DNA from: Clarkia xantiana subsp. parviflora
Lineage: Eukaryota; Streptophyta; Magnoliopsida; Myrtales; Onagraceae
DNA length: 64,000 bases
Direction of reading: 5' to 3'
NCBI GenBank assembly: GCA_036873135.1
Contig: JAPTYO010000005.1
Span: 20,319,913-20,383,912, forward strand
The notes under the pieces were generated by a model, which had not been told where the DNA came from, did no database searches, and worked only from the letters and a program-made list of their open reading frames with translations. Each line of letters opens with the position of its first letter. Position 1 is the stretch's first letter. Shown here one piece after another: positions 11,301-24,900 of the stretch. The position numbers and the translations under genes were made by a program.

Positions 11301-11355
11301 AACCCGAAAAGTTCAAATATTCGTACAAAATCACCAAATCAGCGGAACCAAGTTT
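8312..11355. repeat. Dimeric A'-B' segment, four dimers, ~764 bp period
   Basis: The alternation is A' 8,312, B' 8,692, A' 9,075, B' 9,457, A' 9,826, B' 10,207, A' 10,591, B' 10,973. A'-to-A' spacings are 763, 751, 765 and 765 bp; the short one is explained by a 14 bp deletion in 9,457. A' copies carry caccc-gctatg, gcatggaaaatccc or cttggaaaatccc, and cccgtcgc. B' copies carry cacctgctatg, gcatgagaaa or gcatggagaaa, and cccggcgc. Confidence 0.82.
9457..9825. repeat. 369 bp monomer with a private 14 bp deletion
   Basis: At about 9,728-9,736 the sequence reads ccacctatctcgag where other copies have ccacctagattcacgcaatt before atctcgag, or the caagtttcac version. Fourteen bases are missing, matching the monomer length of 369 instead of 383. 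The retained cacct suggests the copy carried a C-like right part before the loss. No other monomer in the window has this deletion. Confidence 0.9.
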
Positions 11356-13652
11356 TTGATTCCTTCTAACTTGTTTTCCCAACATAATAGTCGAAACACA
11401 TCCAAAGAATCGATCGAAATGAAACTTTTAGTAATAGCCCACCCGCTATGCCAAGGCACTGTTGAAGCTTGGAAAAGTCCCACAGCCAAGGCCGCCAGGC
11501 ATGGGAAAATCCCACAGCCATGGATGTCGGCGTGGGAAAGTGCTTGGCAAACGCACTCCCGTCGCAACCATCTCGTAATCGCTCCTAATTTTGTAGAGAC
11601 ATCACTAGTGGTACCAAGAGCACCTCCACCAAGTTTCACGCAATTATCTCGAGATACTATTTTTCTCAATTTCACGAGCAAAAAGCCTGAAAAGTTCAAA
11701 TATTCGTACAAAATCACCAAATCAGCGGAACCAAGTTTTTGATTCCTTCTAACTTGTTTTCCCAGCATAATAGTCGAAACACATCCAAAAAATCGATCGA
11801 AATGCAACTTTTAGTAATCGCCCACCTGTTATGCCAATGCTCTGTCGAGGCATGAGAAAATCCCACAGCCAAGGCCGCCAGGCATGGGAAAATCCCACAG
11901 CCATGGATGTCGGCGTGGGGAAGTGCTTGGCAAACGCACTCATGGCGCAACCATCTTGTAATCGCTTCTAATTTTGTAGAGACATCACTAGTGGTACCAA
12001 GAGTAGCTCCACCAAGTTTCACGCAATTATCTCGAGATACTATTTTTCTCAATTTCCAGAGCTAAAAACCTGAAAAGTTCAAATATTCGTACAAAATCAC
12101 CAAATCAGCGGAACCAAGTTTTTGATACCTTCTAACTTGTTTTCCCAGCATAATAGTCGAAACACATCCAAAAAATCGATCGAAATGCAACTTTTAGTAA
12201 TTGCCCACCTGCTATGCCAATGCACTGTCGAGGCATGGGAAAATCCCACAGCCAAGGCCGCCAGGCATGGGAAAATCCCACAGCCATGGATGTCGGCGTG
12301 GGAAAGTGCTTTGCAATCGCACTCCCGGCGCAACCATCTCGTAATCGCTTCTAATTTTGTAGAGACATCACTAGTGGTACCAAGAGCAGCTCCACCTAGA
12401 TTCACGCAATTATCTCGAGATACTATTTTTCTCAATTTCCCGAGCTAAAAATCCAAAAAGTTCAAATATTCGTACAAAATCACCAAATCAGCGGAACCAA
12501 GTTTTTGATTCCTTCTAACCTTTTTTCCAACATAATAGTCGAAACACATCCAAAGAATCGATCGAAATGAAACTTTTAGTAATAGCCCACCCGCTATGCC
12601 AAGGCACTGTTGAAGCTTGGAAAAGTCCCACAGCCAAGGCCGCCAGGCATGGGAAAATCCCACAGCCATGGATGTCGGCGTGGGAAAGTGCTTGGCAAAC
12701 GCACTCCCGTCGCAACCATCTCGTAATCGCTCCTAATTTTGTAGAGACATCACTAGTGGTACCAATAGCACCTCCACCAAGTTTCACGCAATTATCTCGA
12801 GATACTATTTTTCTCAATTTCACGAGCAAAAAGCCTGAAAAGTTCAAATATTCGTACAAAATCACCAAATCAGCGGAACCAAGTTTTTGATTCCTTCTAA
12901 CTTGTTTTCCCAGCATAATAGTCGAAACACATCCAAAAAATCGATCGAAATGCAACTTTTAGTAATCGCCCACCTGTTATGCCAATGCTCTGTCGAGGCA
13001 TGAGAAAATCCCACAGCCAAGGCCGCCAGGCATGGGAAAATCCCACAGCCATGGATGTCGGCGTGGGGAAGTGCTTGGCAAACGCACTCATGGCGCAACC
13101 ATCTTGTAATCGCTTCTAATTTTGTAGAGACATCACTAGTGGTACCAAGAGTAGCTCCACCAAGTTTCACGCAATTATCTCGAGATACTATTTTTCTCAA
13201 TTTCCAGAGCTAAAAACCTGAAAAGTTCAAATATTCGTACAAAATCACCAAATCAGCGGAACCAAGTTTTTGATACCTTCTAACTTGTTTTCCCAGCATA
13301 ATAGTCGAAACACATCCAAAAAATCGATCGAAATGCAACTTTTATTAATTGCCCACCTGCTATGCCAATGCACTGTCGAGGCATGGGAAAATCCCACAGC
13401 CAAGGCCGCCAGGCATGGGAAAATCCCACAGCCATGGATGTCGGCGTGGGGAAGTGCTTTGCAATCGCACTCCCGGCGCAACCATCTCGTAATCGCTTCT
13501 AATTTTGTAGAGACATCACTAGTGGTACCAAGAGCAGCTCCACCAAGATTCACGCAATTATCTCGAGATACTATTTTTCTCAATTTCCCGAGCTAAAAAC
13601 CCGAAAAGTTCAAATATTCGTACAAAATCACCAAATCAGCGGAACCAAGTTT
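11356..13652. repeat. Trimer block III: two A-B-C units
   Basis: The order is A 11,356, B 11,739, C 12,122, A 12,505, B 12,887, C 13,270. The two A copies belong to different sub-variants. The copy at 11,356 has ccaagagcacc with acttgttttccc. The copy at 12,505 has ccaatagcacc with accttttttcc and is preceded by gctaaaaatccaaaaag. The final C has caccaagattc, an intermediate state like the last C of block I. Confidence 0.87.
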
Positions 13653-14035
13653 TTGATTCCTTCTAACTTGTTTTCCCAACATAATAGTCGAAACACATCC
13701 AAAGAATCGATCGAAATGAAACTTTTAGTAATAGCCCACCCGCTATGCCAAGGCACTGTTGAAGCTTGGAAAAGTCCCACAGCCAAGGCCGCCAGGCATG
13801 GGAAAATCCCACAGCCATGGATGTCGGCGTGGGGAAGTGCTTGGCAAACGCACTCCCGGCGCAACCATCTCGTAATCGCTTCTAATTTTGTAGAGACATC
13901 ACTAGTGGTACCAAGAGCACCTCCACCAAGTTTCACGCAATTATCTCGAGATACTATTTTTCTCAATTTCCAGAGCTAAAAACCTGAAAAGTTCAAATAT
14001 TCGTACAAAATCACCAAATCAGCGGAACCAAGTTT
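13653..14035. repeat. Hybrid monomer, A left part with generic right part
   Basis: The left part is clear type A (aaagaatcg, gaaatgaaac, gttgaagcttgg, aaaagtccc to about 13,778). From gtggggaag at about 13,830 onward it matches other monomers (cccggcgc, cgcttct, ttccagagc). The switch falls within the 32 bp internal repeat region. It marks the right edge of trimer block III. Confidence 0.8.
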
Positions 14036-17000
14036 TTGATTCCTTCTAACTTGTTTTCCCAGCATAATAGTCGAAACACATCCAAAAAATCGATCGAAAT
14101 GCAACTTTTAGTAATGCCCACCTGCTATGCCAATGCACTGTCGAGGCATGGGAAAATCCCACAGCCAAGGCCGCCAGGCATGGGAAAATCCCACAGCCAT
14201 GGATGTCGGCGTGGGAAGTGCTTGGCAAACGCACTCCCGGCGCAACCATCTCGTAATCGCTTCTAATTTTGTAGAGACATCACTAGTGGTACCAAGAGCA
14301 GCTCCACCAAGTTTCACGCAATTATCTCGAGATACTATTTTTCTCAATTTCCCGAGCTAAAAACCTGAAAAGTTCAAATATTCGTACAAAATCACCAAAT
14401 CAGCGGAACCAAGTTTTTGATTCCTTCTAACTTTTTTCCCAACATAATAGTCGAAACACATCCAAAGAATCGATCGAAATGCAACTTTTAGTAATAGCCC
14501 ACCCGCTATGCCAAGGCACTGTCGAAGCATGGAAAATCCCACAGCCAAGGCCGCCAGGCATGGGAAAATCCCACAGCCATGGATGTCGGCGTGGGAAAGT
14601 GCTTGGCAAACGCACTCCCGTCGCAACCATCTCGTAATCGCTTCTAATTTTGTAGAGACATCACTAGTGGTACCAAGAGCACCTCCACCAAGTTTCACGC
14701 AATTATCTCGAGATACTATTTTTCTCAATTTCACGAGCAAAAACCTGAAAAGTTCAAATATTCGTACAAAATCACCAAATCAGCGGAACCAAGTTTTTGA
14801 TTCCTTCTAACTTGTTTTCCCAGCATAATAGTCGAAACACATCCAAAAAATCGATCGAAATGCAACTTTTAGTAATCGCCCACCTGCTATGCCAATGCAC
14901 TGTCGAGGCATGAGAAAATCCCACAGCCAAGGCCGCCAGGCATGGGAAAATCCCACAGCCATGGATGTCGGCGTGGGAAGTGCTTGGCAAACGCACTCCC
15001 GGCGCAACCATCTCGTAATCGCTTCTAATTTTGTAGAGACATCACTAGTGGTACCAAGAGCAGCTCCACCAAGTTTCACGCAATTATCTCGAGATACTAT
15101 TTTTCTCAATTTCCAGAGCTAAAAACCTGAAAAGTTCAAATATTCGTACAAAATCACCAAATCAGCGGAACCAAGTTTTTGATTCCTTCTAACTTGTTTT
15201 CCCAGCATAATAGTCGAAACACATCCAAAAAATCGATCGAAATGCAACTTTTAGTAATCGCCCACCTGCTATGCCAATGCACTGTCGAGGCATGAGAAAA
15301 TCCCACAGCCAAGGCCGCCAGGCATGGGAAAATCCCACAGCCATGGATGTCGGCGTGGGGAAGTGCTTGGCAAACGCACTCCCGGCGCAACCATCTCGTA
15401 ATCGCTTCTAATTTTGTAGAGACATCACTAGTGGTACCAAGAGCAGCTCCACCAAGTTTCACGCAATTATCTCGAGATACTATTTTTCTCAATTTCCCGA
15501 GCTAAAAACCTGAAAAGTTCAAATATTCGTACAAAATCACCAAATCAGCGGAACCAAGTTTTTGATTCCTTCTAACTTTTTTCCCAACATAATAGTCGAA
15601 ACACATCCAAAGAATCGATCGAAATGCAACTTTTAGTAATAGCCCACCCGCTATGCCAAGGCACTGTCGAGCATGGAAAATCCCACAGCCAAGGCCGCCA
15701 GGCATGGGAAAATCCCACAGCCATGGATGTCGGCGTGGGAAAGTGCTTGGCAAACGCACTCCCGTCGCAACCATCTCGTAATCGCTTCTAATTTTGTAGA
15801 GACATCACTAGTGGTACCAAGAGCACCTCCACCAAGTTTCACGCAATTATCTCGAGATACTATTTTTCTCAATTTCCCGAGCTAAAAACCTGAAAAGTTC
15901 AAATATTCGTACAAAATCACCAAATCAGCGGAACCAAGTTTTTGATTCCTTCTAACTTGTTTTCCCAGCATAATAGTCGAAACACATCCAAAAAATCGAT
16001 CGAAATGCAACTTTTAGTAATCGCCCACCTGCTATGCCAATGCACTGTCGAGGCATGAGAAAATCCCACAGCCAAGGCCGCCAGGCATGGGAAAATCCCA
16101 CAGCCATGGATGTCGGCGTGGGAAGTGCTTGGCAAACGCACTCCCGGCGCAACCATCTCGTAATCGCTTCTAATTTTGTAGAGACATCACTAGTGGTACC
16201 AAGAGCAGCTCCACCAAGTTTCACGCAATTATCTCGAGATACTATTTTTCTCAATTTCCCGAGCTAAAAACCTGAAAAGTTCAAATATTCGTACAAAATC
16301 ACCAAATCAGCGGAACCAAGTTTTTGATTCCTTCTAACTTGTTTTCCCAACATAATAGTCGAAACACATCCAAAGAATCGATCGAAATGCAACTTTTAGT
16401 AATAGCCCACCCGCTATGCCAAGGCACTGTCGAAGCATGGAAAATCCCACAGCCAAGGCCGCCAGGCATGGGAAAATCCCACAGCCATGGATGTCGGCGT
16501 GGGAAAGTGCTTGGCAAACGCACTCCCGTCGCAACCATCTCGTAATCGCTTCTAATTTTGTAGAGACATCACTAGTGGTACCAAGAGCACCTCCACCAAG
16601 TTTCACGCAATTATCTCGAGATACTATTTTTCTCAATTTCACGAGCTAAAAACCTGAAAAGTTCAAATATTCGTACAAAATCACCAAATCAGCGGAACCA
16701 AGTTTTTGATTCCTTCTAACTTGTTTTCCCAGCATAATAGTCGAAACACATCCAAAAAATCGATCGAAATGCAACTTTTAGTAATCGCCCACCTGCTATG
16801 CCAATGCACTGTCGAGGCATGAGAAAATCCCACAGCCAAGGCCGCCAGGCATGGGAAAATCCCACAGCCATGGATGTCGGCGTGGGGAAGTGCTTGGCAA
16901 ACGCACTCCCGGCGCAACCATCTCGTAATCGCTTCTAATTTTGTAGAGACATCACTAGTGGTACCAAGAGCAGCTCCACCAAGTTTCACGCAATTATCTC

Positions 17001-18614
17001 GAGATACTATTTTTCTCAATTTCCAGAGCTAAAAACCTGAAAAGTTCAAATATTCGTACAAAATCACCAAATCAGCGGAACCAAGTTTTTGATTCCTTCT
17101 AACTTGTTTTCCCAGCATAATAGTCGAAACACATCCAAAAAATCGATCGAAATGCAACTTTTAGTAATTGCCCACCTGCTATGCCAATGCACTGTCGAGG
17201 CATGGGAAAATCCCACAGCCAAGGCCGCCAGGCATGGGAAAATCCCACAGCCATGGATGTCGGCGTGGGAAAGTGCTTGGCAAACGCACTCCCGGCGCAA
17301 CCATCTCGTAATCGCTTCTAATTTTGTAGAGACATCACTAGTGGTACCAAGAGCAGCTCCACCAAGTTTCACGCAATTATCTCGAGATACTATTTTTCTC
17401 AATTTCCCGAGCTAAAAACCAAAAGTTCAAATATTCGTACAAAATCACCAAATCAGCGGAACCAAGTTTTTGATTCCTTCTAACTTTTTTCCAACATAAT
17501 AGTCGAAACACATCCAAAGAATCGATCGAAATGAAACTTTTAGTAATAGCCCACCCGCTATGCCAAGGCACTGTTGAAGCATGGAAAATCCCACAGCCAA
17601 GGCCGCCAGGCATGGGAAAATCCCACAGCCATGGATGTCGGCGTGGGAAAGTGCTTGGCAAACGCACTCCCGTCGCAACCATCTCGTAATCGCTCCTAAT
17701 TTTGTAGAGACATCACTAGTGGTACCAAGAGCACCTCCACCAAGTTTCACGCAATTATCTCGAGATACTATTTTTCTCAATTTCACGAGCAAAAACCTGA
17801 AAAGTTCAAATATTCGTACAAAATCACCAAATCAGCGGAACCAAGTTTTTGATTCCTTCTAACTTGTTTTCCCAGCATAATAGTCGAAACACATCCAAAA
17901 AATCGATCGAAATGCAACTTTTAGTAATCGCCCACCTGTTATGCCAATGCACTGTCGAGGCATGAGAAAATCCCACAGCCAAGGCCGCCAGGCATGGGAA
18001 AATCCCACAGCCATGGATGTCGGCGTGGGGAAGTGCTTGGCAAACGCACTCCCGGCGCAACCATCTCGTAATCGCTTCTAATTTTGTAGAGACATCACTA
18101 GTGGTACCAAGAGCAGCTCCACCAAGTTTCACGCAATTATCTCGAGATACTATTTTTCTCAATTTCCAGAGCTAAAAACCTGAAAAGTTCAAATATTCGT
18201 ACAAAATCACCAAATCAGCGGAACCAAGTTTTTGATTCCTTCTAACTTGTTTTCCCAGCATAATAGTCGAAACACATCCAAAAAATCGATCGAAATGCAA
18301 CTTTTAGTAATTGCCCACCTGCTATGCCAATGCACTGTCGAGGCATGGGAAAATCCCACAGCCAAGGCCGCCAGGCATGGGAAAATCCCACAGCCATGGA
18401 TGTCGGCGTGGGGAAGTGCTTGGCAAACGCACTCCCGGCGCAACCATCTCGTAATCGCTTCTAATTTTGTAGAGACATCACTAGTGGTACCAAGAGCAGC
18501 TCCACCAAGTTTCACGCAATTATCTCGAGATACTATTTTTCTCAATTTCCCGAGCTAAAAACCTGAAAAGTTCAAATATTCGTACAAAATCACCAAATCA
18601 GCGGAACCAAGTTT
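13653..18614. repeat. Irregular segment of A', B' and C' monomers (13 copies)
   Basis: After the hybrid at 13,653 the order by diagnostic sites is about C' 14,036, A' 14,417, B' 14,797, B' 15,179, A' 15,562, B' 15,942, A' 16,324, B' 16,706, C' 17,089, A' 17,470, B' 17,849, C' 18,232. The stretch 16,324-18,614 therefore reads A'-B'-C' twice, using the less derived forms. C' copies have ttgattcc, aattgccc and cttggcaaacgc. Lengths run from 379 to 383 bp. The copy at 17,470 has two short indels (aaaaaccaaaag before it, cttttttccaac within it). Confidence 0.75.
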
Positions 18615-18996
18615 TTGATTCCTTCTAACTTGTTTTCCCAACATAATAGTCGAAACACATCCAAAGAATCGATCGAAATGCAACTTTTAGTAATAGCCCA
18701 CCCGCTATGCCAAGGCACTGTCGAAGCATGGAAAATCCCACAGCCAAGGCCGCCAGGCATGGGAAAATCCCACAGCCATGGATGTCGGCGTGGGGAAGTG
18801 CTTGGCAAACGCACTCATGGCGCAACCATCTTGTAATCGCTTCTAATTTTGTAGAGACATCACTAGTGGTACCAAGAGTAGCTCCACCAAGTTTCACGCA
18901 ATTATCTCGAGATACTATTTTTCTCAATTTCCAGAGCTAAAAACCTGAAAAGTTCAAATATTCGTACAAAATCACCAAATCAGCGGAACCAAGTTT
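18615..18996. repeat. Hybrid A'/B monomer at the left edge of the largest trimer block
   Basis: The left part is A' (aaagaatcg, gaaatgcaac, ccaaggcactgtc, gcatggaaaatccc to about 18,740). The right part is type B (gtggggaag at about 18,791, actcatggcgc, catcttgtaatc, gagtagctcc, ttccagagc). The switch lies in the internal 32 bp repeat region. The next monomer is a C, so the hybrid joins the irregular segment to the trimer phase. Confidence 0.85.
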
Positions 18997-21900
18997 TTGA
19001 TTCCTTCTAACTTGTTTTCCCAGCATAATAGTCGAAACACATCCAAAAAATCGATCGAAATGCAACTTTTATTAATTGCCCACCTGCTATGCCAATGCAC
19101 TGTCGAGGCATGGGAAAATCCCACAGCCAAGGCCGCCAGACATGGGAAAATCCCACAGCCATGGATGTCGGCGTGGGAAGTGCTTTGCAATCGCACTCCC
19201 GGCGCAACCATCTCGTAATCGCTTCTAATTTTGTAGAGACATCACTAGTGGTACCAAGAGCAGCTCCACCTAGATTCACGCAATTATCTCGAGATACTAT
19301 TTTTCTCAATTTCCCGAGCTAAAAATCCAAAAAGTTCAAATATTCGTACAAAATCACCAAATCAGCGGAACCAAGTTTTTGATTCCTTCTAACCTTTTTT
19401 CCAACATAATAGTCGAAACACATCCAAAGAATCGATCGAAATGAAACTTTTAGTAATAGCCCACCCGCTATGCCAAGGCACTGTTGAAGCTTGGAAAAGT
19501 CCCACAGCCAAGGCCGCCAGGCATGGGAAAATCCCACAGCCATGGATGTCGGCGTGGGAAAGTGCTTGGCAAACGCACTCCCGTCGCAACCATCTCGTAA
19601 TCGCTCCTAATTTTGTAGAGACATCACTAGTGGTACCAATAGCACCTCCACCAAGTTTCACGCAATTATCTCGAGATACTATTTTTCTCAATTTCACGAG
19701 CAAAAAGCCTGAAAAGTTCAAATATTCGTACAAAATCACCAAATCAGCGGAACCAAGTTTTTGATTCCTTCTAACTTGTTTTCCCAGCATAATAGTCGAA
19801 ACACATCCAAAAAATCGATCGAAATGCAACTTTTAGTAATCGCCCACCTGTTATGCCAATGCTCTGTCGAGGCATGAGAAAATCCCACAGCCAAGGCCGC
19901 CAGGCATGGGAAAATCCCACAGCCATGGATGTCGGCGTGGGGAAGTGCTTGGCAAACGCACTCATGGCGCAACCATCTTGTAATCGCTTCTAATTTTGTA
20001 GAGACATCACTAGTGGTACCAAGAGTAGCTCCACCAAGTTTCACGCAATTATCTCGAGATACTATTTTTCTCAATTTCCAGAGCTAAAAACCTGAAAAGT
20101 TCAAATATTCGTACAAAATCACCAAATCAGCGGAACCAAGTTTTTGATACCTTCTAACTTGTTTTCCCAGCATAATAGTCGAAACACATCCAAAAAATCG
20201 ATCGAAATGCAACTTTTAGTAATTGCCCACCTGCTATGCCAATGCACTGTCGAGGCATGGGAAAATCCCACAGCCAAGGCCGCCAGGCATGGGAAAATCC
20301 CACAGCCATGGATGTCGGCGTGGGGAAGTGCTTTGCAATCGCACTCCCGGCGCAACCATCTCGTAATCGCTTCTAATTTTGTAGAGACATCACTAGTGGT
20401 ACCAAGAGCAGCTCCACCTAGATTCACGCAATTATCTCGAGATACTATTTTTCTCAATTTCCCGAGCTAAAAACCCGAAAAGTTCAAATATTCGTACAAA
20501 ATCACCAAATCAGCGGAACCAAGTTTTTGATTCCTTCTAACTTGTTTTCCCAACATAATAGTCGAAACACATCCAAAGAATCGATCGAAATGAAACTTTT
20601 AGTAATAGCCCACCCGCTATGCCAAGGCACTGTTGAAGCTTGGAAAAGTCCCACAGCCAAGGCCGCCAGGCATGGGAAAATCCCACAGCCATGGATGTCG
20701 GCGTGGGAAAGTGCTTGGCAAACGCACTCCCGTCGCAACCATCTCGTAATCGCTCCTAATTTTGTAGAGACATCACTAGTGGTACCAATAGCACCTCCAC
20801 CAAGTTTCACGCAATTATCTCGAGATACTATTTTTCTCAATTTCCACGAGCTAAAAACCTGAAAAGTTCAAATATTCGTACAAAATCACCAAATCAGCGG
20901 AACCAAGTTTTTGATTCCTTCTAACTTGTTTTCCCAGCATAATAGTCGAAACACATCCAAAAAATCGATCGAAATGCAACTTTTAGTAATCGCCCACCTG
21001 TTATGCCAATGCTCTGTCGAGGCATGAGAAAATCCCACAGCCAAGGCCGCCAGGCATGGGAAAATCCCACAGCCATGGATGTCGGCGTGGGGAAGTGCTT
21101 GGCAAACGCACTCATGGCGCAACCATCTTGTAATCGCTTCTAATTTTGTAGAGACATCACTAGTGGTACCAAGAGTAGCTCCACCAAGTTTCACGCAATT
21201 ATCTCGAGATACTATTTTTCTCAATTTCCAGAGCTAAAAACCTGAAAAGTTCAAATATTCGTACAAAATCACCAAATCAGCGGAACCAAGTTTTTGATAC
21301 CTTCTAACTTGTTTTCCCAGCATAATAGTCGAAACACATCCAAAAAATCGATCGAAATGCAACTTTTATTAATTGCCCACCTGCTATGCCAATGCACTGT
21401 CGAGGCATGGGAAAATCCCACAGCCAAGGCCGCCAGACATGGGAAAATCCCACAGCCATGGATGTCGGCGTGGGGAAGTGCTTTGCAATCGCACTCCCGG
21501 CGCAACCATCTCGTAATCGCTTCTAATTTTGTAGAGACATCACTAGTGGTACCAAGAGCAGCTCCACCTAGATTCACGCAATTATCTCGAGATACTATTT
21601 TTCTCAATTTCCCGAGCTAAAAATCCAAAAAGTTCAAATATTCGTACAAAATCACCAAATCAGCGGAACCAAGTTTTTGATTCCTTCTAACCTTTTTTCC
21701 CACATAATAGTCGAAACACATCCAAAGAATCGATCGAAATGAAACTTTTAGTAATAGCCCACCCGCTATGCCAAGGCACTGTTGAAGCTTGGAAAAGTCC
21801 CACAGCCAAGGCCGCCAGGCATGGGAAAATCCCACAGCCATGGATGTCGGCGTGGGAAAGTGCTTGGCAAACGCACTCCCGTCGCAACCATCTCGTAATC

Positions 21901-24900
21901 GCTCCTAATTTTGTAGAGACATCACTAGTGGTACCAATAGCACCTCCACCAAGTTTCACGCAATTATCTCGAGATACTATTTTTCTCAATTTCACGAGCA
22001 AAAAGCCTGAAAAGTTCAAATATTCGTACAAAATCACCAAATCAGCGGAACCAAGTTTTTGATTCCTTCTAACTTGTTTTCCCAGCATAATAGTCGAAAC
22101 ACATCCAAAAAATCGATCGAAATGCAACTTTTAGTAATCGCCCACCTGTTATGCCAATGCTCTGTCGAGGCATGAGAAAATCCCACAGCCAAGGCCGCCA
22201 GGCATGGGAAAATCCCACAGCCATGGATGTCGGCGTGGGGAAGTGCTTGGCAAACGCACTCATGGCGCAACCATCTTGTAATCGCTTCTAATTTTGTAGA
22301 GACATCACTAGTGGTACCAAGAGTAGCTCCACCAAGTTTCACGCAATTATCTCGAGATACTATTTTTCTCAATTTCCAGAGCTAAAAACCTGAAAAGTTC
22401 AAATATTCGTACAAAATCACCAAATCAGCGGAACCAAGTTTTTGATACCTTCTAACTTGTTTTCCCAGCATAATAGTCGAAACACATCCAAAAAATCGAT
22501 CGAAATGCAACTTTTATTAATTGCCCACCTGCTATGCCAATGCACTGTCGAGGCATGGGAAAATCCCACAGCCAAGGCCGCCAGACATGGGAAAATCCCA
22601 CAGCCATGGATGTCGGCGTGGGGAAGTGCTTTGCAATCGCACTCCCGGCGCAACCATCTCGTAATCGCTTCTAATTTTGTAGAGACATCACTAGTGGTAC
22701 CAAGAGCAGCTCCACCTAGATTCACGCAATTATCTCGAGATACTATTTTTCTCAATTTCCCGAGTTAAAAATCCAAAAAGTTCAAATATTCGTACAAAAT
22801 CACCAAATCAGCGGAACCAAGTTTTTGATTCCTTCTAACTTTTTTCCCACATAATAGTCGAAACACATCCAAAGAATCGATCGAAATGAAACTTTTAGTA
22901 ATAGCCCACCCGCTATGCCAAGGCACTGTTGAAGCTTGGAAAAGTCCCACAGCCAAGGCCGCCAGGCATGGGAAAATCCCACAGCCATGGATGTCGGCGT
23001 GGGAAAGTGCTTGGCAAACGCACTCCCGTCGCAACCATCTCGTAATCGCTCCTAATTTTGTAGAGACATCACTAGTGGTACCAATAGCACCTCCACCAAG
23101 TTTCACGCAATTATCTCGAGATACTATTTTTCTCAATTTCACGAGCAAAAAGCCTGAAAAGTTCAAATATTCGTACAAAATCACCAAATCAGCGGAACCA
23201 AGTTTTTGATTCCTTCTAACTTGTTTTCCCAGCATAATAGTCGAAACACATCCAAAAAATCGATCGAAATGCAACTTTTAGTAATCGCCCACCTGTTATG
23301 CCAATGCTCTGTCGAGGCATGAGAAAATCCCACAGCCAAGGCCGCCAGGCATGGGAAAATCCCACAGCCATGGATGTCGGCGTGGGGAAGTGCTTGGCAA
23401 ACGCACTCATGGCGCAACCATCTTGTAATCGCTTCTAATTTTGTAGAGACATCACTAGTGGTACCAAGAGTAGCTCCACCAAGTTTCACGCAATTATCTC
23501 GAGATACTATTTTTCTCAATTTCCAGAGCTAAAAACCTGAAAAGTTCAAATATTCGTACAAAATCACCAAATCAGCGGAACCAAGTTTTTGATACCTTCT
23601 AACTTGTTTTCCCAGCATAATAGTCGAAACACATCCAAAAAATCGATCGAAATGCAACTTTTATTAATTGCCCACCTGCTATGCCAATGCACTGTCGAGG
23701 CATGGGAAAATCCCACAGCCAAGGCCGCCAGACATGGGAAAATCCCACAGCCATGGATGTCGGCGTGGGGAAGTGCTTTGCAATCGCACTCCCGGCGCAA
23801 CCATCTCGTAATCGCTTCTAATTTTGTAGAGACATCACTAGTGGTACCAAGAGCAGCTCCACCTAGATTCACGCAATTATCTCGAGATACTATTTTTCTC
23901 AATTTCCCGAGTTAAAAATCCAAAAAGTTCAAATATTCGTACAAAATCACCAAATCAGCGGAACCAAGTTTTTGATTCCTTCTAACCTTTTTTCCCACAT
24001 AATAGTCGAAACACATCCAAAGAATCGATCGAAATGAAACTTTTAGTAATAGCCCACCCGCTATGCCAAGGCACTGTTGAAGCTTGGAAAAGTCCCACAG
24101 CCAAGGCCGCCAGGCATGGGAAAATCCCACAGCCATGGATGTCGGCGTGGGAAAGTGCTTGGCAAACGCACTCCCGTCGCAACCATCTCGTAATCGCTCC
24201 TAATTTTGTAGAGACATCACTAGTGGTACCAATAGCACCTCCACCAAGTTTCACGCAATTATCTCGAGATACTATTTTTCTCAATTTCACGAGCAAAAAG
24301 CCTGAAAAGTTCAAATATTCGTACAAAATCACCAAATCAGCGGAACCAAGTTTTTGATTCCTTCTAACTTGTTTTCCCAGCATAATAGTCGAAACACATC
24401 CAAAAAATCGATCGAAATGCAACTTTTAGTAATCGCCCACCTGTTATGCCAATGCTCTGTCGAGGCATGAGAAAATCCCACAGCCAAGGCCGCCAGGCAT
24501 GGGAAAATCCCACAGCCATGGATGTCGGCGTGGGGAAGTGCTTGGCAAACGCACTCATGGCGCAACCATCTTGTAATCGCTTCTAATTTTGTAGAGACAT
24601 CACTAGTGGTACCAAGAGTAGCTCCACCAAGTTTCACGCAATTATCTCGAGATACTATTTTTCTCAATTTCCAGAGCTAAAAACCTGAAAAGTTCAAATA
24701 TTCGTACAAAATCACCAAATCAGCGGAACCAAGTTTTTGATACCTTCTAACTTGTTTTCCCAGCATAATAGTCGAAACACATCCAAAAAATCGATCGAAA
24801 TGCAACTTTTATTAATTGCCCACCTGCTATGCCAATGCACTGTCGAGGCATGGGAAAATCCCACAGCCAAGGCCGCCAGACATGGGAAAATCCCACAGCC

